This document shows, in pieces, positions 1 to 7,807 of a DNA stretch of 32,322 nt. Location of the stretch: NCBI GenBank assembly GCA_014324065.1, contig JACOMV010000032.1:1-32322 (forward strand). Reading direction: 5' to 3'. The notes below the pieces were generated by a model. That model was not told where the DNA came from. It saw only the letters and a program-made list of their open reading frames with translations, and did not search any database. The DNA is from Hormoscilla sp. SP12CHS1. Lineage in GTDB: Bacteria > Cyanobacteriota > Cyanobacteriia > Cyanobacteriales > Desertifilaceae. Each line of letters opens with the position of its first letter. The stretch's first letter is position 1. Both the position numbers and the translations under genes were made by a program.

Positions 1-476
1 ATCACTATTTACTGGGCCGTTTTACCAGAAAGTCATAACCGAGTTCCCGTGGGAGCGGGTCTCCGTGATAGTAGTCAGGATTATTTGTCCCGGTCGTATC
101 CTATTCACCGTCCTATGTCTGCATATCCATAGGCATTACCCTAGGCATTGGCTTTTTAGGACATCCCTCCCACAGTGGCTTGCGCTTATCATCTAGCTTG
201 TCCCCCTATCCCATCCTTACCCTCCCGGAGACAGCAACACTGGAGGTGAATTCGTTCCTCGGTATCATTCTTGATGCTTTTAGGCCCCTACACTACCCCG
301 GGAGCTCTTTGAGTACGTTGTCAGCTAAGTTAAAGGGCTGACACTGGCTACCATATCCCTTTTGGGCCAGCGATACAGCCTTATTGCGCTGGTTCTGATT
401 TACGAGACTTAAATAGGTTCGCTTATTCTAGCCATGAGCATCTTTCCCTAGCGGCGTCACCGGCTTAGGCTGCCAG
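1..476 (-). mobile_element. Group II intron, 5' part (domain I onward), cut by window edge
   Basis: Read on the minus strand, this segment has no long reading frame but looks like the 5' ribozyme part of a cyanobacterial (chloroplast-like) group II intron. Just after the nuclease stop codon comes a GTGAC-type start, then GATGCTCATGG, AGCGAACCTA and TTAAGTCTC in the order I recall for domain I of such introns. The rest is compact and GC-rich with many local inverted segments. The reverse transcriptase/maturase gene would lie beyond base 1 and is not visible. The exact 5' splice point is uncertain; GTGAC departs from the usual GTGYG. Insertion directly behind a stop codon leaves the host gene intact. 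The identification rests on remembered motifs rather than a folded structure. Confidence 0.55.
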
Positions 477-1928
477 CTAGCCTACATTTAAGTCCTTCTC
501 TCTCAGGAAAGTCCATAACCAGTCTTTTACCCGCTGGGTGGCCCGACAGTCATCTTCATTGTAGCGAACGATCGCCTCACAGAAAGCCCGATCGCCCGTT
601 TTCTGCCACTGATCGTACCAGTATAGACTCTGGGCGCCACTGGCATCGGAGTCCCGCCACTCAAACCCTACCCAACGGGCGATCGACTTCAGGGAGTAGC
701 TTTCCACCGGTAGGATCGCCCCTTGAGTGACTAACTGATGTACGTCCTCCAACCTTGTGATTAGGGGTTCCCACTGGGGTGCTGCTGTCTGATAGAGCCT
801 TGCTAACCGCCTCACGGTCTTGACTTCATAATCGTAGAAATGGAAAATGGGAGCGGACGGGTAGCGCCAGACTAACTCAAGAAACTGTTCCCAAATTAAC
901 TGCTCATCAGCCGGTTGTTCTGCTAGCAATGGATAAAACCGGTCTGTTCCCGAAGAGCGATCGACCACCAACAGCCCCAGCAAATAATCCAGATGCAGCT
1001 GTGGTTCTGCCTCTATATCAAAGTATATTTCTACTGGGGCTACTGGCAACAAGGTCAAGTCGGACTTGACCAGGGCCTTCCCTGTAAGAGTTGATTTCGC
1101 TTGCAGCACTAACTGCTGAGCGATCGGCCTGGACCACACCGGTTCCAGCACCGCCGGATCTACAGCCGAAAGCGATTCGGTAGTCGTCAGCCCCAGAGTT
1201 TGCAAATCATCATAGCGCGATTGACTCACTCCAGCCAACAGGGACAAATGAAGTTCAGACTTAGCAGTTGCATAGCAGCTGCTATACCAGCGACAGAGAT
1301 TGCAGCGCTGGCGGGAGATAAACACCTCTGGTTCTGTCCGGGACAATAACATCTGGATACAGGCGTTGAGGGTCTGGAGAAACCGATCCTGCAGTTTTGC
1401 CAGATTTACCTGATAGTCACTTCTACCTCGTAGAATAAGGATTGAAGTTTCCGGCATCAAACCTTGCACTTGTGCCAACACCCAGGCATGAAACGCTGCT
1501 ACAATCTGATAATCCAGCTTCGGACGCTTACCCAGTTTGATTTGGTGAGGGATGTAACTCCAAGCACCCAAGTCCGATTTTTCCGGAACGGTGGAAGTAG
1601 AGCATTTTACCAGCAAGTCTGGCCTACTCAGCAGGGTCACTCCCCGATCGTCAGGGTATAAGAGCACTCCTTTGTGAATGCAGTCAACCCCTTGAAGCAT
1701 TAACTCCCTTGTTGCATCAGCTCCAGCTTGCCAATCTTCACGGATATACTTGATTTGGTGATAATTCCACTCATTGAGAACAGTTTGGTGGTGCTCCCAA
1801 CTATCGCGCATCAGTTTGTGCAGATAGTCACTGGCTTGGTCTTGTCTCGATGGGTCTTCATAAACATCGAGAAAAGCACGCCGGTTACAGCGTTGGTAAA
1901 ATAGCAGCAGTCGAGCATCAAGCAGCAT
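477..1928 (-). CDS. TM0106 family RecB-like putative nuclease
   Basis: The 483-residue protein has the two-part layout of the TM0106 family. The N-terminal half is RecB/Cas4-like, with 'SRPDLLVKC' and later 'HQIKLGKRPKL' as the PD-(D/E)XK-type core, followed by a CNLCRWYSSC cluster likely to hold an iron-sulfur centre. The C-terminal half is RNase H-like (predicted 3'-5' exonuclease fold), with 'YFDIEAEP' supplying the first acidic pair and 'YNEDDCRAT' the last. The likely role is DNA or RNA end processing or repair; no substrate is established that I can name. The length is normal and there are no internal breaks. It starts at ATG 1928 and its TAG stop abuts a group II intron end, so the intron did not disrupt it. 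The gene reads alone, with a histidine kinase remnant divergently upstream. Confidence 0.85.
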   Translation of the reverse strand: MLLDARLLLFYQRCNRRAFLDVYEDPSRQDQASDYLHKLMRDSWEHHQTVLNEWNYHQIKYIREDWQAGADATRELMLQGVDCIHKGVLLYPDDRGVTLLSRPDLLVKCSTSTVPEKSDLGAWSYIPHQIKLGKRPKLDYQIVAAFHAWVLAQVQGLMPETSILILRGRSDYQVNLAKLQDRFLQTLNACIQMLLSRTEPEVFISRQRCNLCRWYSSCYATAKSELHLSLLAGVSQSRYDDLQTLGLTTTESLSAVDPAVLEPVWSRPIAQQLVLQAKSTLTGKALVKSDLTLLPVAPVEIYFDIEAEPQLHLDYLLGLLVVDRSSGTDRFYPLLAEQPADEQLIWEQFLELVWRYPSAPIFHFYDYEVKTVRRLARLYQTAAPQWEPLITRLEDVHQLVTQGAILPVESYSLKSIARWVGFEWRDSDASGAQSLYWYDQWQKTGDRAFCEAIVRYNEDDCRATQRVKDWLWTFLREKDLNVG

Positions 1929-2089
1929 GCCTTTAGATTAGCTTAAATCCCGTGATTGTGTCACTCGTGCATGACGATATCAGACTTCAACTAGCCTTGC
2001 TGTGCACGCTCCGGGACCCCTACGCTACCCGAGGGACTGCTGTTGGCAGAAGGAATATTTATCTTCCGTCCCGCTGTCCGGGAACTGGG

Positions 2090-2966
2090 TCAGAAAATGA
2101 AAACGCCCAAGCCTGCCCAGCGGACGCACAGAGGAACGAACTGCTGAGGGAGCTAGAACGGAAAAACATCGCGATCGACCTGGCCCCGATCGAAGCCCAA
2201 TCGGCCACTCGGATCAAATCTGATCCGCGTTACCTGGCTCCCGCCTGGTAACGCGGGGTGATGAGCCACGAAATCAATACGCCCATGAACAGCGAAGCGT
2301 GTGATGGGCATGACAGAATTGCTATTAGACAGTCAACTGGATGAATAGCAGCGGGAGTACGTGCAAACTATCCGCAAAGACGATATCCTCGACTTCTCCA
2401 AGATAGAGGCAGGCTTGCTGGATCTCGAAGTTAGGGATGGTTTCGATCTGCGAGTGCATTGAGGACTGCCTAGATTTGGTAGCCCAGAAGGCATCAGAAA
2501 AGCAACTGGATCTGGCATACCTGATTGATGAAGGAGTATGCCGTTAAATTCACTCAGTTTGGAGAAGTGGTGGTCTCAGTTACGGCCTGCCTCAAGGAAA
2601 ACAACTTGACTCGGGCAGTCAAACCAGGAAGACCAGAAATATGAGGTCATTAGAGCCGAAAGAGATACGGGCATTGGCATTCCAGAAAGCTGCCATCATC
2701 TGCTGTTCCAGTTTTTTTACCAGGTAGATAGCTCTTCGACGCGCCCATATCCAGGCATTGGTTTGGGTCTGGCGATCGCCAGACGTCTGGTAGAACTAAT
2801 GGGTGGTAATATCTGGACTGATAGCGAGGAGGGCAAAGGATCGACATTTCATTTCACGATCGTTGCCCCTGTTGCCCCTGTTGCTGCTAGCAGAACTGTC
2901 CGGGTAGTTCTAGACAAAGTGCAAGCCATGCTTAGTGGCAAGCATCTGCTGATTGTAGAGAAGTTG
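2090..2966 (+). pseudogene. Hybrid sensor histidine kinase, decayed
   Basis: Stitching frames together gives a recognisable hybrid kinase of the PAS/HisKA type. There is a coiled 'ELERKNIAIDLAPIEAQSA' linker, an H-box 'MSHEINTPMN' (His about base 2267), 'MTELLLDSQLDE', 'DDILDFSKIEAGLLDLE', 'VKFTQFGEVVVSV', the G1 box 'DTGIGIPES', and '[18 protein letters not shown]' with '[11 protein letters not shown]'. It ends at the first strand of a receiver domain ('GKHLLIVE') and then dissolves. At least four frameshifts or stops break it. One stop (2249-2251) lies inside a palindromic repeat that replaced the EFLA-like residues just before the H-box. The G1-box motif survives but no translatable frame does. 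The true 5' end is not visible; everything before about 2090 lacks similarity I can recognise. Confidence 0.85.
2225..2256. repeat. Palindromic repeat family A, copy 1 (inside kinase pseudogene)
   Basis: CCGCGTTACC and GGTAACGCGG form a perfect 10-bp stem around the 12-base loop TGGCTCCCGCCT. It lies in the same frame as the upstream kinase codons and contributes the TAA at 2249-2251. Related copies, sharing the CGTTACC/TGGCTCC core, lie at 7815-7839 and 23588-23617 (reverse orientation). Confidence 0.9.
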
Positions 2967-3143
2967 CGACTAAGTACCCTAAAACCTACACATCTCTCAT
3001 ATTTGAGCGAAAAATCAGTAGGATAGGTGTCGTGAGCGGTAATTAAAATATTCGATAACTTCCGTGTTTTTGCGAGTATTGCTACGTTTGGTTGTGGTTA
3101 CAGTTATAAAGATAAAGCGAATGATACTAATGTAATCCAGCAA

Positions 3144-3168
3144 GAAACGAGCATTGGGTGCTCGTTTC
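3144..3168. other. Perfect 10-bp hairpin before tnpA
   Basis: GAAACGAGCA and TGCTCGTTTC pair perfectly around TTGGG, four bases before the tnpA ATG (3172). It may mark the element's left end, or act as a hairpin that limits read-through or translation of tnpA. There is no T-run after it, so it is not a standard terminator. Confidence 0.6.
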
Positions 3169-3171
3169 TAA

Positions 3172-3760
3172 ATGAAACATGAGTATTATACCCCAGCCCA
3201 GGCAACTAACCTTTACCGGAGTACATCGGTGAGTCCCGACTAAGATGGGAGCGAGGAGGAAAAATCAAATCGTACAGGACACCAGTTGGGCGGCGCCGTT
3301 TCCTCAAAGGGGAAATTGTGCAGATTTGCAGGCATCACGTTACCAACTCCAACTATTGGCTATGCAAGGGTCTCAAATTATTCCCAACATAAAGATATTG
3401 AGCGACAACTTGAATACTTGCGCTACCACTATTCAGAAGCGTAATTTATTTCATAAATTGTCGGAGGGCTTAATTTTAGACGGCGAAAATGTAAGTCCTT
3501 TCTGAAACGAATTGTCAAGCAAGCTATCCAGCGGCTTGTCGTTGCCCACCGCAACAGACTCAGCCCTAAAGGCTACGAACTGGTTGAGTGGCTATGCTAG
3601 TACAATGCAGTCCAACTCGTGGTTCAGATCAGTCCAGAGCAAGAGCTTGTTCCGGATACTTTGTCCAGCATCCACTGCTTCAGTTCTCGGCGCTACGGCT
3701 TGGCTTAGTACCGAAAAAAAATCAGCGATAAAATACGAGAAGAACCCCTTCAAAAAAAGC
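3172..3760 (+). pseudogene. IS607-family serine recombinase TnpA, frameshifted
   Basis: From ATG 3172 the frames read 'MKHEYYTPAQATNLYRST', a MerR-like N-terminal helix-turn-helix. Then 'GGKIKSYRTPVGRRRFLKGE' and 'TIGYARVSNYSQHKDIERQL' follow; the latter is the catalytic-domain start with the Ser of YARVS. After another shift come 'RRRKCKSFLKRI', 'VAHRNRLSPKGYELVEWL', then a TAG, and 'SSIHCFSSRRYGLA' with another TAG, the usual C-terminal signature of IS607 resolvases. Domain order and spacing match an enzyme of about 190-200 residues. Multiple shifts and two nonsense codons make it inactive. It catalyses strand exchange in the intact family and is followed closely by tnpB. Confidence 0.85.
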
Positions 3761-4880
3761 CAAAAGGTTCCGCCTAACAGCATCCTAAAAATCCCCTTAT
3801 TCCCCGAGCCAGAACTTCATGCTATTTGGAAGCAATGGATGGCAGCTTATCGCTGGGTTTACAACCAATGCGTAGAGTTCTATAACTCCAACCGAGTGTT
3901 GGCTGAAGGGCAATCTTTAGACCAGTATATACAAGGGTTGCAAAAATTACCAAAAAATCAATGGACAAAATGCTTGGCGTCAATCTTGCAAAGCTAATGG
4001 TGGCAAGATTTTGCTGCGGTTTAGATCCTGTAGAAGCAAATCGCAAGCTATTCAGTTTAAGAATGACGCTTACCGAAATGGCACTTGGTTTACCTCAAAG
4101 ATTGGTAACCGGAAATTCACTGTTGCTAAAGGCTATGAACTGCCCGTTAATTGCGTTTACGGTACGGAACTGGTCTATCAGCGCGGGCAGTGGTTTGCTT
4201 GCTTTCCTCAGTATGTACCAGTAGTAGGTACTGGTTCTAACAAAGTAATTGTGCTCGACCCTGGAAACCGCACTTTCCTGACTGGCTACGATGGTGAAAA
4301 TATCCTATAAATTGGCAAGGGCGACATCGGGCGGCTAACCAGGCTGTGCCTGCACCTTGACAAAATAATCGGGAGAAAAATGAAAGCCACTGGCAAAGCT
4401 AATAAGCGTTTGCAGTACAAACTGAACAAAGCAATTGAGCGGTTGCAGTTTAAGATCCGCTCGCTCGTAGATGACCTACATCGGAAAGCTGCAAGTATGC
4501 TTGTTAATAGCTACAAGCTGATATTTATACCCACTTACCAAACTTCGCAAATGGTCGTCAAAGCCAACCGTAAGATTAATAGAAAGTCAGTTAGAAATAT
4601 GCTTACGTGGGCAATGGGTAGATTTGCTTCTCACTTGGAACAGGCAGCAAAGCGAAAAGGTGTACTAGTAGTGCGCTGTAATGAAGCTTACACTAGCAAA
4701 ACTTGTCCCCTTTGCGGTCACATTCACAAAAAGCTAAGTGGTTTTAAAGTTCACTTTTGCCCGGCTTGCGGTCATAAAGCACGCTCCGGGCCCCCTCCGC
4801 TGCGAGGATTGGGTAGGCGCTCTCAACATCATGTTGAGGGCTTTGCAGGCTGTCGCCTTCGATGTCGGAAATGGCGTTAT
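3735..4880 (+). pseudogene. tnpB: TnpB (IS607/IS605 OrfB, RNA-guided nuclease family), broken
   Basis: Segments in order are 'WMAAYRWVYNQCVEFYNS' at the N-terminus, 'KVIVLDPGNRTFLTGYDG' (RuvC-I with its Asp), 'KLIFIPTYQTSQMV' at the RuvC-II position, and a zinc finger CPLCGH...CPACGH. Intact relatives as I recall them read FETSQ-like at RuvC-II, so the catalytic Glu appears changed to Gln. The reading frame is lost near 3975, has an in-frame TAA at 4308-4310, and is disrupted at the RuvC-III DRD motif by a GC-rich palindromic repeat at 4782-4804. After it, 'WVGALNIMLRAL' resumes in another frame. The gene is dead three times over. The remaining tail to 5058 is an open frame of unknown origin. 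Confidence 0.88.
4782..4804. repeat. GC-rich repeat family B inside tnpB
   Basis: CGCTCCGGGCCCCCTCCGCT replaces the codons of the RuvC-III acidic motif between 'CGHKA' and 'WVGALN'. The same core occurs at about 18187-18210 and 18509-18530, and the opposite arm (GGAGGG...CCCGGGGAGC) at 5088-5113 and 18533-18560. Confidence 0.85.
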
Positions 4881-5058
4881 TACTATTTCTGATGCCGATG
4901 TTATACTTGCGCCTGATATTAGCTTTGTGAGGGTTAAAGGCAGCACAGTGTCACTAACAGAGAAATTCTCAGTCAAGTCAGACAGAATCTCGCTATATGA
5001 GGCTGTACAGCAGCCCGAAGCGATCGCACAATCGGATATTGGGAGTTGGTTGACCTGA

Positions 5059-5398
5059 AAGTGATAGCCCAGTAGCTGGCCCTGAACAGCGGAGGGGGCG
5101 TTACCCGGGGAGCTGGCAGATAGACAAAAATTCTGATATATACGTCACAGATGCTATCATTGTCTTTAGAGGAAAAAGCTACTGAGGAATATTCTGAATA
5201 CCATAAGCAAATTGTAGCTAAATTAGAATGAATTTCAGTCCGGCAGTTGTGGCAGGATCGAAAGTGGGGGATTGAGTAGTGGAATACTAGAGGAATGTAT
5301 TGTCAGTTGTTGATATGCTCCGGTGGTTAATAATAGAAATTATCTCCAACGCAGATTGAATATTTAAAAGAAACCATGAAAAACAAAAAACTATCGTT
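5059..5398. other. Non-coding stretch with a small unplaced gene trace
   Basis: No convincing gene is seen. Bases 5088-5113 carry the arm AGCGGAGGGGGCGTTACCCG of repeat family B. An ATG at about 5151 opens a 26-codon frame, 'SLEEKATEEYSEYHKQIVA', and after its TGA the same direction reads 'SVRQLWQDRKWGIE' before another stop. This looks like residual protein-coding sequence, possibly the end of a decayed gene. I do not recognise the family. Confidence 0.4.
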
Positions 5399-5800
5399 CG
5401 CAAGAAAATCATCCAGAGATCGCCGCTTTTATACAATATGAAGCGAGATGTCCAGAATCATTCAATGTCAACATTCATGCTGATGATGAGATGTTCACCT
5501 TTCTCCTGGATGCCAGGGCGTTCCCAGGCGGAGCCGTGGGAACGAGGGCGATCGAGACCGGGCCCTGTTGGCTTATTTCAAGTCAGGACAAGAGGTCATG
5601 ACCCGAGTAGAGCAAATCATCAATTGGAAGTTTAAGGGCTGGGATAGGATGATGGAATCGGCTTTTCTGGATTTTGCTTGCGGTTACGGGCGGTTTACGC
5701 GATTTTTGGTGCAAGAAATGTCCCTCGATCGCATTTTGGTGTCTGATATTTACTCTGAGGCAGCAAGATTTGTATATAATAGTGCGGGGAGAATACGAAG
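5399..5800 (+). pseudogene. Class I SAM-dependent methyltransferase, fragment
   Basis: The frames read 'ENHPEIAAFIQYEARCPESF', 'NVNIHADDEMFTFLLDA', then, after a palindromic repeat, 'LLAYFKSGQEVMTRVEQI', 'NWKFKGWD', 'LDFACGYGRFTRFLVQEM' and 'VSDIYSEAARF'. FACGYGR is the glycine-rich SAM-binding motif I, and SD-IYSEA is motif II. The layout matches cyanobacterial methyltransferases found near glycosyltransferase or polysaccharide loci. The coding sequence has no clear start, is interrupted by the repeat at 5519-5547 and by a shift near 5653, and stops before the rest of the Rossmann fold. It is a non-functional remnant; the acceptor substrate is unknown. Confidence 0.8.
5519..5547. repeat. Palindromic repeat family C, copy 1 (inside methyltransferase remnant)
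   Basis: CGTTCCCA and TGGGAACG pair around GGCGGAGCCG. Further copies are at 18139-18166, 18455-18483, 24560-24589 and 24691-24726, with half-like versions at 14021-14036 and 24205-24215. This one interrupts the methyltransferase sequence between 'TFLLDA' and 'LLAYFKSG'. Confidence 0.9.
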
Positions 5801-6050
5801 ATAAATTGACTATGGATTTGGGACCGAGAGGATATCTGGATAGTTGTATTTTGAAAGAAAATTATCAACTCAGATTGCAAGTTTGGGCAGCAAATATTCC
5901 TCCTGAAAACATTGTCGAAGAGTTGCGGATAAATGGCAAACTAAAGTAAACTTGTATGCCGAGGCAAGAGCGTCGGGATGTAAGTAATTTTTTTGCAGAT
6001 AAAAGATATCTGCAGAGTGGGTGGGCAACGGAGTGTCAGTTGGAAAAAGC
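5801..6050 (+). pseudogene. Remnant of methyltransferase-associated C-terminal domain, copy 1
   Basis: Across two frames this reads 'GYLDSCILKENYQLRLQVWA', 'PPENIVEELRINGKL' and 'FFADKRYLQSGWATECQL'. The pattern G-x-LD, then L-x-x-WA, then an asparagine-glycine turn, then R(Y/F)-x-x-SGW recurs in the next entry, so this is one repeat unit of a small beta-rich domain often attached to cyanobacterial methyltransferases or glycosyltransferases. The domain's function is not known to me. A stop at 5947-5949 and a frameshift break it. It follows the methyltransferase fragment without a start codon of its own. Confidence 0.6.
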
Positions 6051-6104
6051 AAGTCAGATAGATCGGGACGATCGCCAGCTATCAGTGGGAACAACAAAGA
6101 ATGA

Positions 6105-6594
6105 GTGCTGCACTTGAGTACCTTGGAAAAGGCTTTGTCCGGATCGCTAGCGATCAATAAACAGAATTTGATGACCCAGGTTTTAGAGATAATGGCAGGG
6201 GCTGTAAGCAGTGTAAAACAATTATTATCTGTGGCCCATGACCCCGAAAGCCGGATAAAGGGTTGTCTGGATCGGGTAGTGTGGCAGGGTAACGAACTAT
6301 GGCTGGAAGGATGGGCCTCCGATATCAGCAAGAATGGAAAAATCAAGGAAATTCACATAATAATTAATGGTCAAGCACAACAGAAAAAGATATTCTTTGT
6401 AGAAAGACCGGATGTAGCCAAGTTTATAGGCGATGAACGATTTATAAATTCGGGGTGGATATGTAGATGTGAGTTGACGGCAGATCCAAAGCTGGTAGCG
6501 TAGGGTTCCCGGAGCGTATGGTAGTCAAAGCAATCAATAGCAAAAATGTTGAAAGAGTGCTATATGTGGGTAGCATAGAAGGAGCGTTAAAATT
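6105..6594 (+). pseudogene. Second copy of the accessory domain, truncated and shifted
   Basis: The 132-codon frame contains 'GCLDRVVWQGNELWLEGWAS', 'KIKEIHIIINGQAQ' and 'DERFINSGWICRCEL', the same domain as at 5801-6050. After the TAG at 6501-6503, a shifted frame continues with 'VVKAINSKNVERVLYV' and ends with a TGA just before the aminotransferase start. The N-terminal 45 residues ('LIMTQ'-like helical segment) have no motif I recognise. This is probably the tail of the same multidomain protein as the methyltransferase fragment, or of a paralogue beside it. The frame might still be translated as a short protein, but its C-terminus is displaced. Confidence 0.55.
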
Positions 6595-7770
6595 ATGACA
6601 AGTGGTGGGACGGGAAAAACGATAAGCCATCGAGAAGAGTTTCCGGGGCTGATAAATAAGGCATATTTTAATTATGGCGGACAAGGACCAATGCCGCAAA
6701 GGGCAATAGAGGCGATCGCCGAGTTCTATCACCTGATCCAATATCTGGGACCATTTTCAGGCCAGGTGCATGACTTGCAGGAGTCTTCGGCATTGAGAAC
6801 CAAAGAGGCGATCTCCAGTGAATTGAAGGTACCAACAGCAACGATTACCCTGACGGAAGATGTGACCGTCGGTTGTAATATTGCCATGTGGGGAATGGAC
6901 TGGCGGGGGGGTGATCGCATGTTACTAACGGACTGCGAACATCCAGGTATCGTCGCCACTGCTAAGGAAATTAGCAGGCGGTTTGATGTGGAAGTTTCTA
7001 CCTGTGGGGTGATGGCAACGTTAAATCAGGGCAACCCGATAGAAGTAATTGCTAGTGCGGTGCAACCTACTACCCGACTGGTAATACTCAGTCATATCCT
7101 CTGGAATACGGGTCAAGTATTACCTCTAGCTGAGATTGTTAAAGCTTGCAAATCAGTTAATAGTAATGTCAAGATTTTAGTAGATGCGGCCCAGTCTGTG
7201 GGGATTTTGCCCTTAAATTTAATTGATGAGGGGATTGACTTCTATGCCTTTACGGGTCATAAATGGTGGTGCGGACCAGAAGGCGTGGGTGGTTTATATG
7301 TCAGTCAGGAGGCGAGGGAAGATTTGCATCCCACCTTTATTGGTTGGCGGGGCATAGTCACGGATAATGCTGGCCATCCCGTAGGATGGAAACCCGATGG
7401 AGGCCGGTATGAAATTGCCACATCTGCTTATCCCTTGTATGCCGGGTTGCGCGAGGCTATCGGCCTCCATTCTGCCTGGGGAACGGCCCAAGAACGCTAT
7501 CAACGCATATGTGAATTAAGTGCATATCTCTGGCAAAAATTGACCCAAGTAGAAGGGGTTATCTGCTTGCGGGAATCTCCTCCTCTATCGGGTTTAGTTT
7601 CCTTTCAGCTAGCTAATAAAAAGCATTGCCAGCTAGTGAAATTTTTGGAGACGCAGAATATTATGGTACGGACAATTCGCGATCCGGACTGCGTGCGTGC
7701 TTGCGTTCATTATTTTACCTTAGAGTCGGAAATAGAGCAATTGGTATCGCTAATTGCTAATCAATATTAA
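6595..7770 (+). CDS. Aminotransferase class V-fold PLP enzyme (cysteine/cystine lyase or desulfurase-like)
   Basis: The 391-residue protein has the fold-type I PLP layout: 'AYFNYGGQGPMP' at the N-terminus, a 'CEHPGIV' substrate-side histidine, 'LVDAAQSVG' with the ring-nitrogen Asp, and the Schiff-base Lys223 in 'FTGHKWWCGPEGVGGLY'. The GHKWW context and missing NifS-type mobile cysteine loop resemble the Synechocystis cystine C-S lyase (C-DES) and isopenicillin N epimerase-like proteins more than IscS or SufS. It probably acts on a cysteine-like amino acid in the cytoplasm. AAGGAG lies upstream of the ATG with usual spacing. The gene is intact although every gene for 4.5 kb upstream is decayed, so it seems to be under selection. 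The exact substrate is uncertain. Confidence 0.8.
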   Translation: MTSGGTGKTISHREEFPGLINKAYFNYGGQGPMPQRAIEAIAEFYHLIQYLGPFSGQVHDLQESSALRTKEAISSELKVPTATITLTEDVTVGCNIAMWGMDWRGGDRMLLTDCEHPGIVATAKEISRRFDVEVSTCGVMATLNQGNPIEVIASAVQPTTRLVILSHILWNTGQVLPLAEIVKACKSVNSNVKILVDAAQSVGILPLNLIDEGIDFYAFTGHKWWCGPEGVGGLYVSQEAREDLHPTFIGWRGIVTDNAGHPVGWKPDGGRYEIATSAYPLYAGLREAIGLHSAWGTAQERYQRICELSAYLWQKLTQVEGVICLRESPPLSGLVSFQLANKKHCQLVKFLETQNIMVRTIRDPDCVRACVHYFTLESEIEQLVSLIANQY

Positions 7771-7807
7771 GAATAATAATTAGCAATTAACGATTAGCGA
7801 ACGACAA

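Larger units (their letters stand above)
3144..4880 (+). mobile_element. IS607-type insertion sequence, degenerate
   Basis: A serine-recombinase tnpA and a tnpB in the same direction, slightly overlapping, give the standard IS607 layout. Both genes carry frameshifts or stops, so the element is dead. The left limit is placed at a perfect hairpin just before the tnpA start. The right limit is uncertain because IS607 elements lack terminal inverted repeats and the tnpB tail runs into sequence I cannot place. Confidence 0.85.

Noticed and set aside
1952-2251. 99-codon plus-strand frame as an independent gene
   Set aside because: Its second half is the pre-H-box linker of the histidine kinase pseudogene and its stop comes from a repeat.
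3144-3168. Hairpin as rho-independent terminator
   Set aside because: No T-run follows on either strand; it is better explained as an element-end hairpin before tnpA.
3961-4224. 87-codon plus frame in tnpB
   Set aside because: It is an off-frame shadow of the tnpB sequence.
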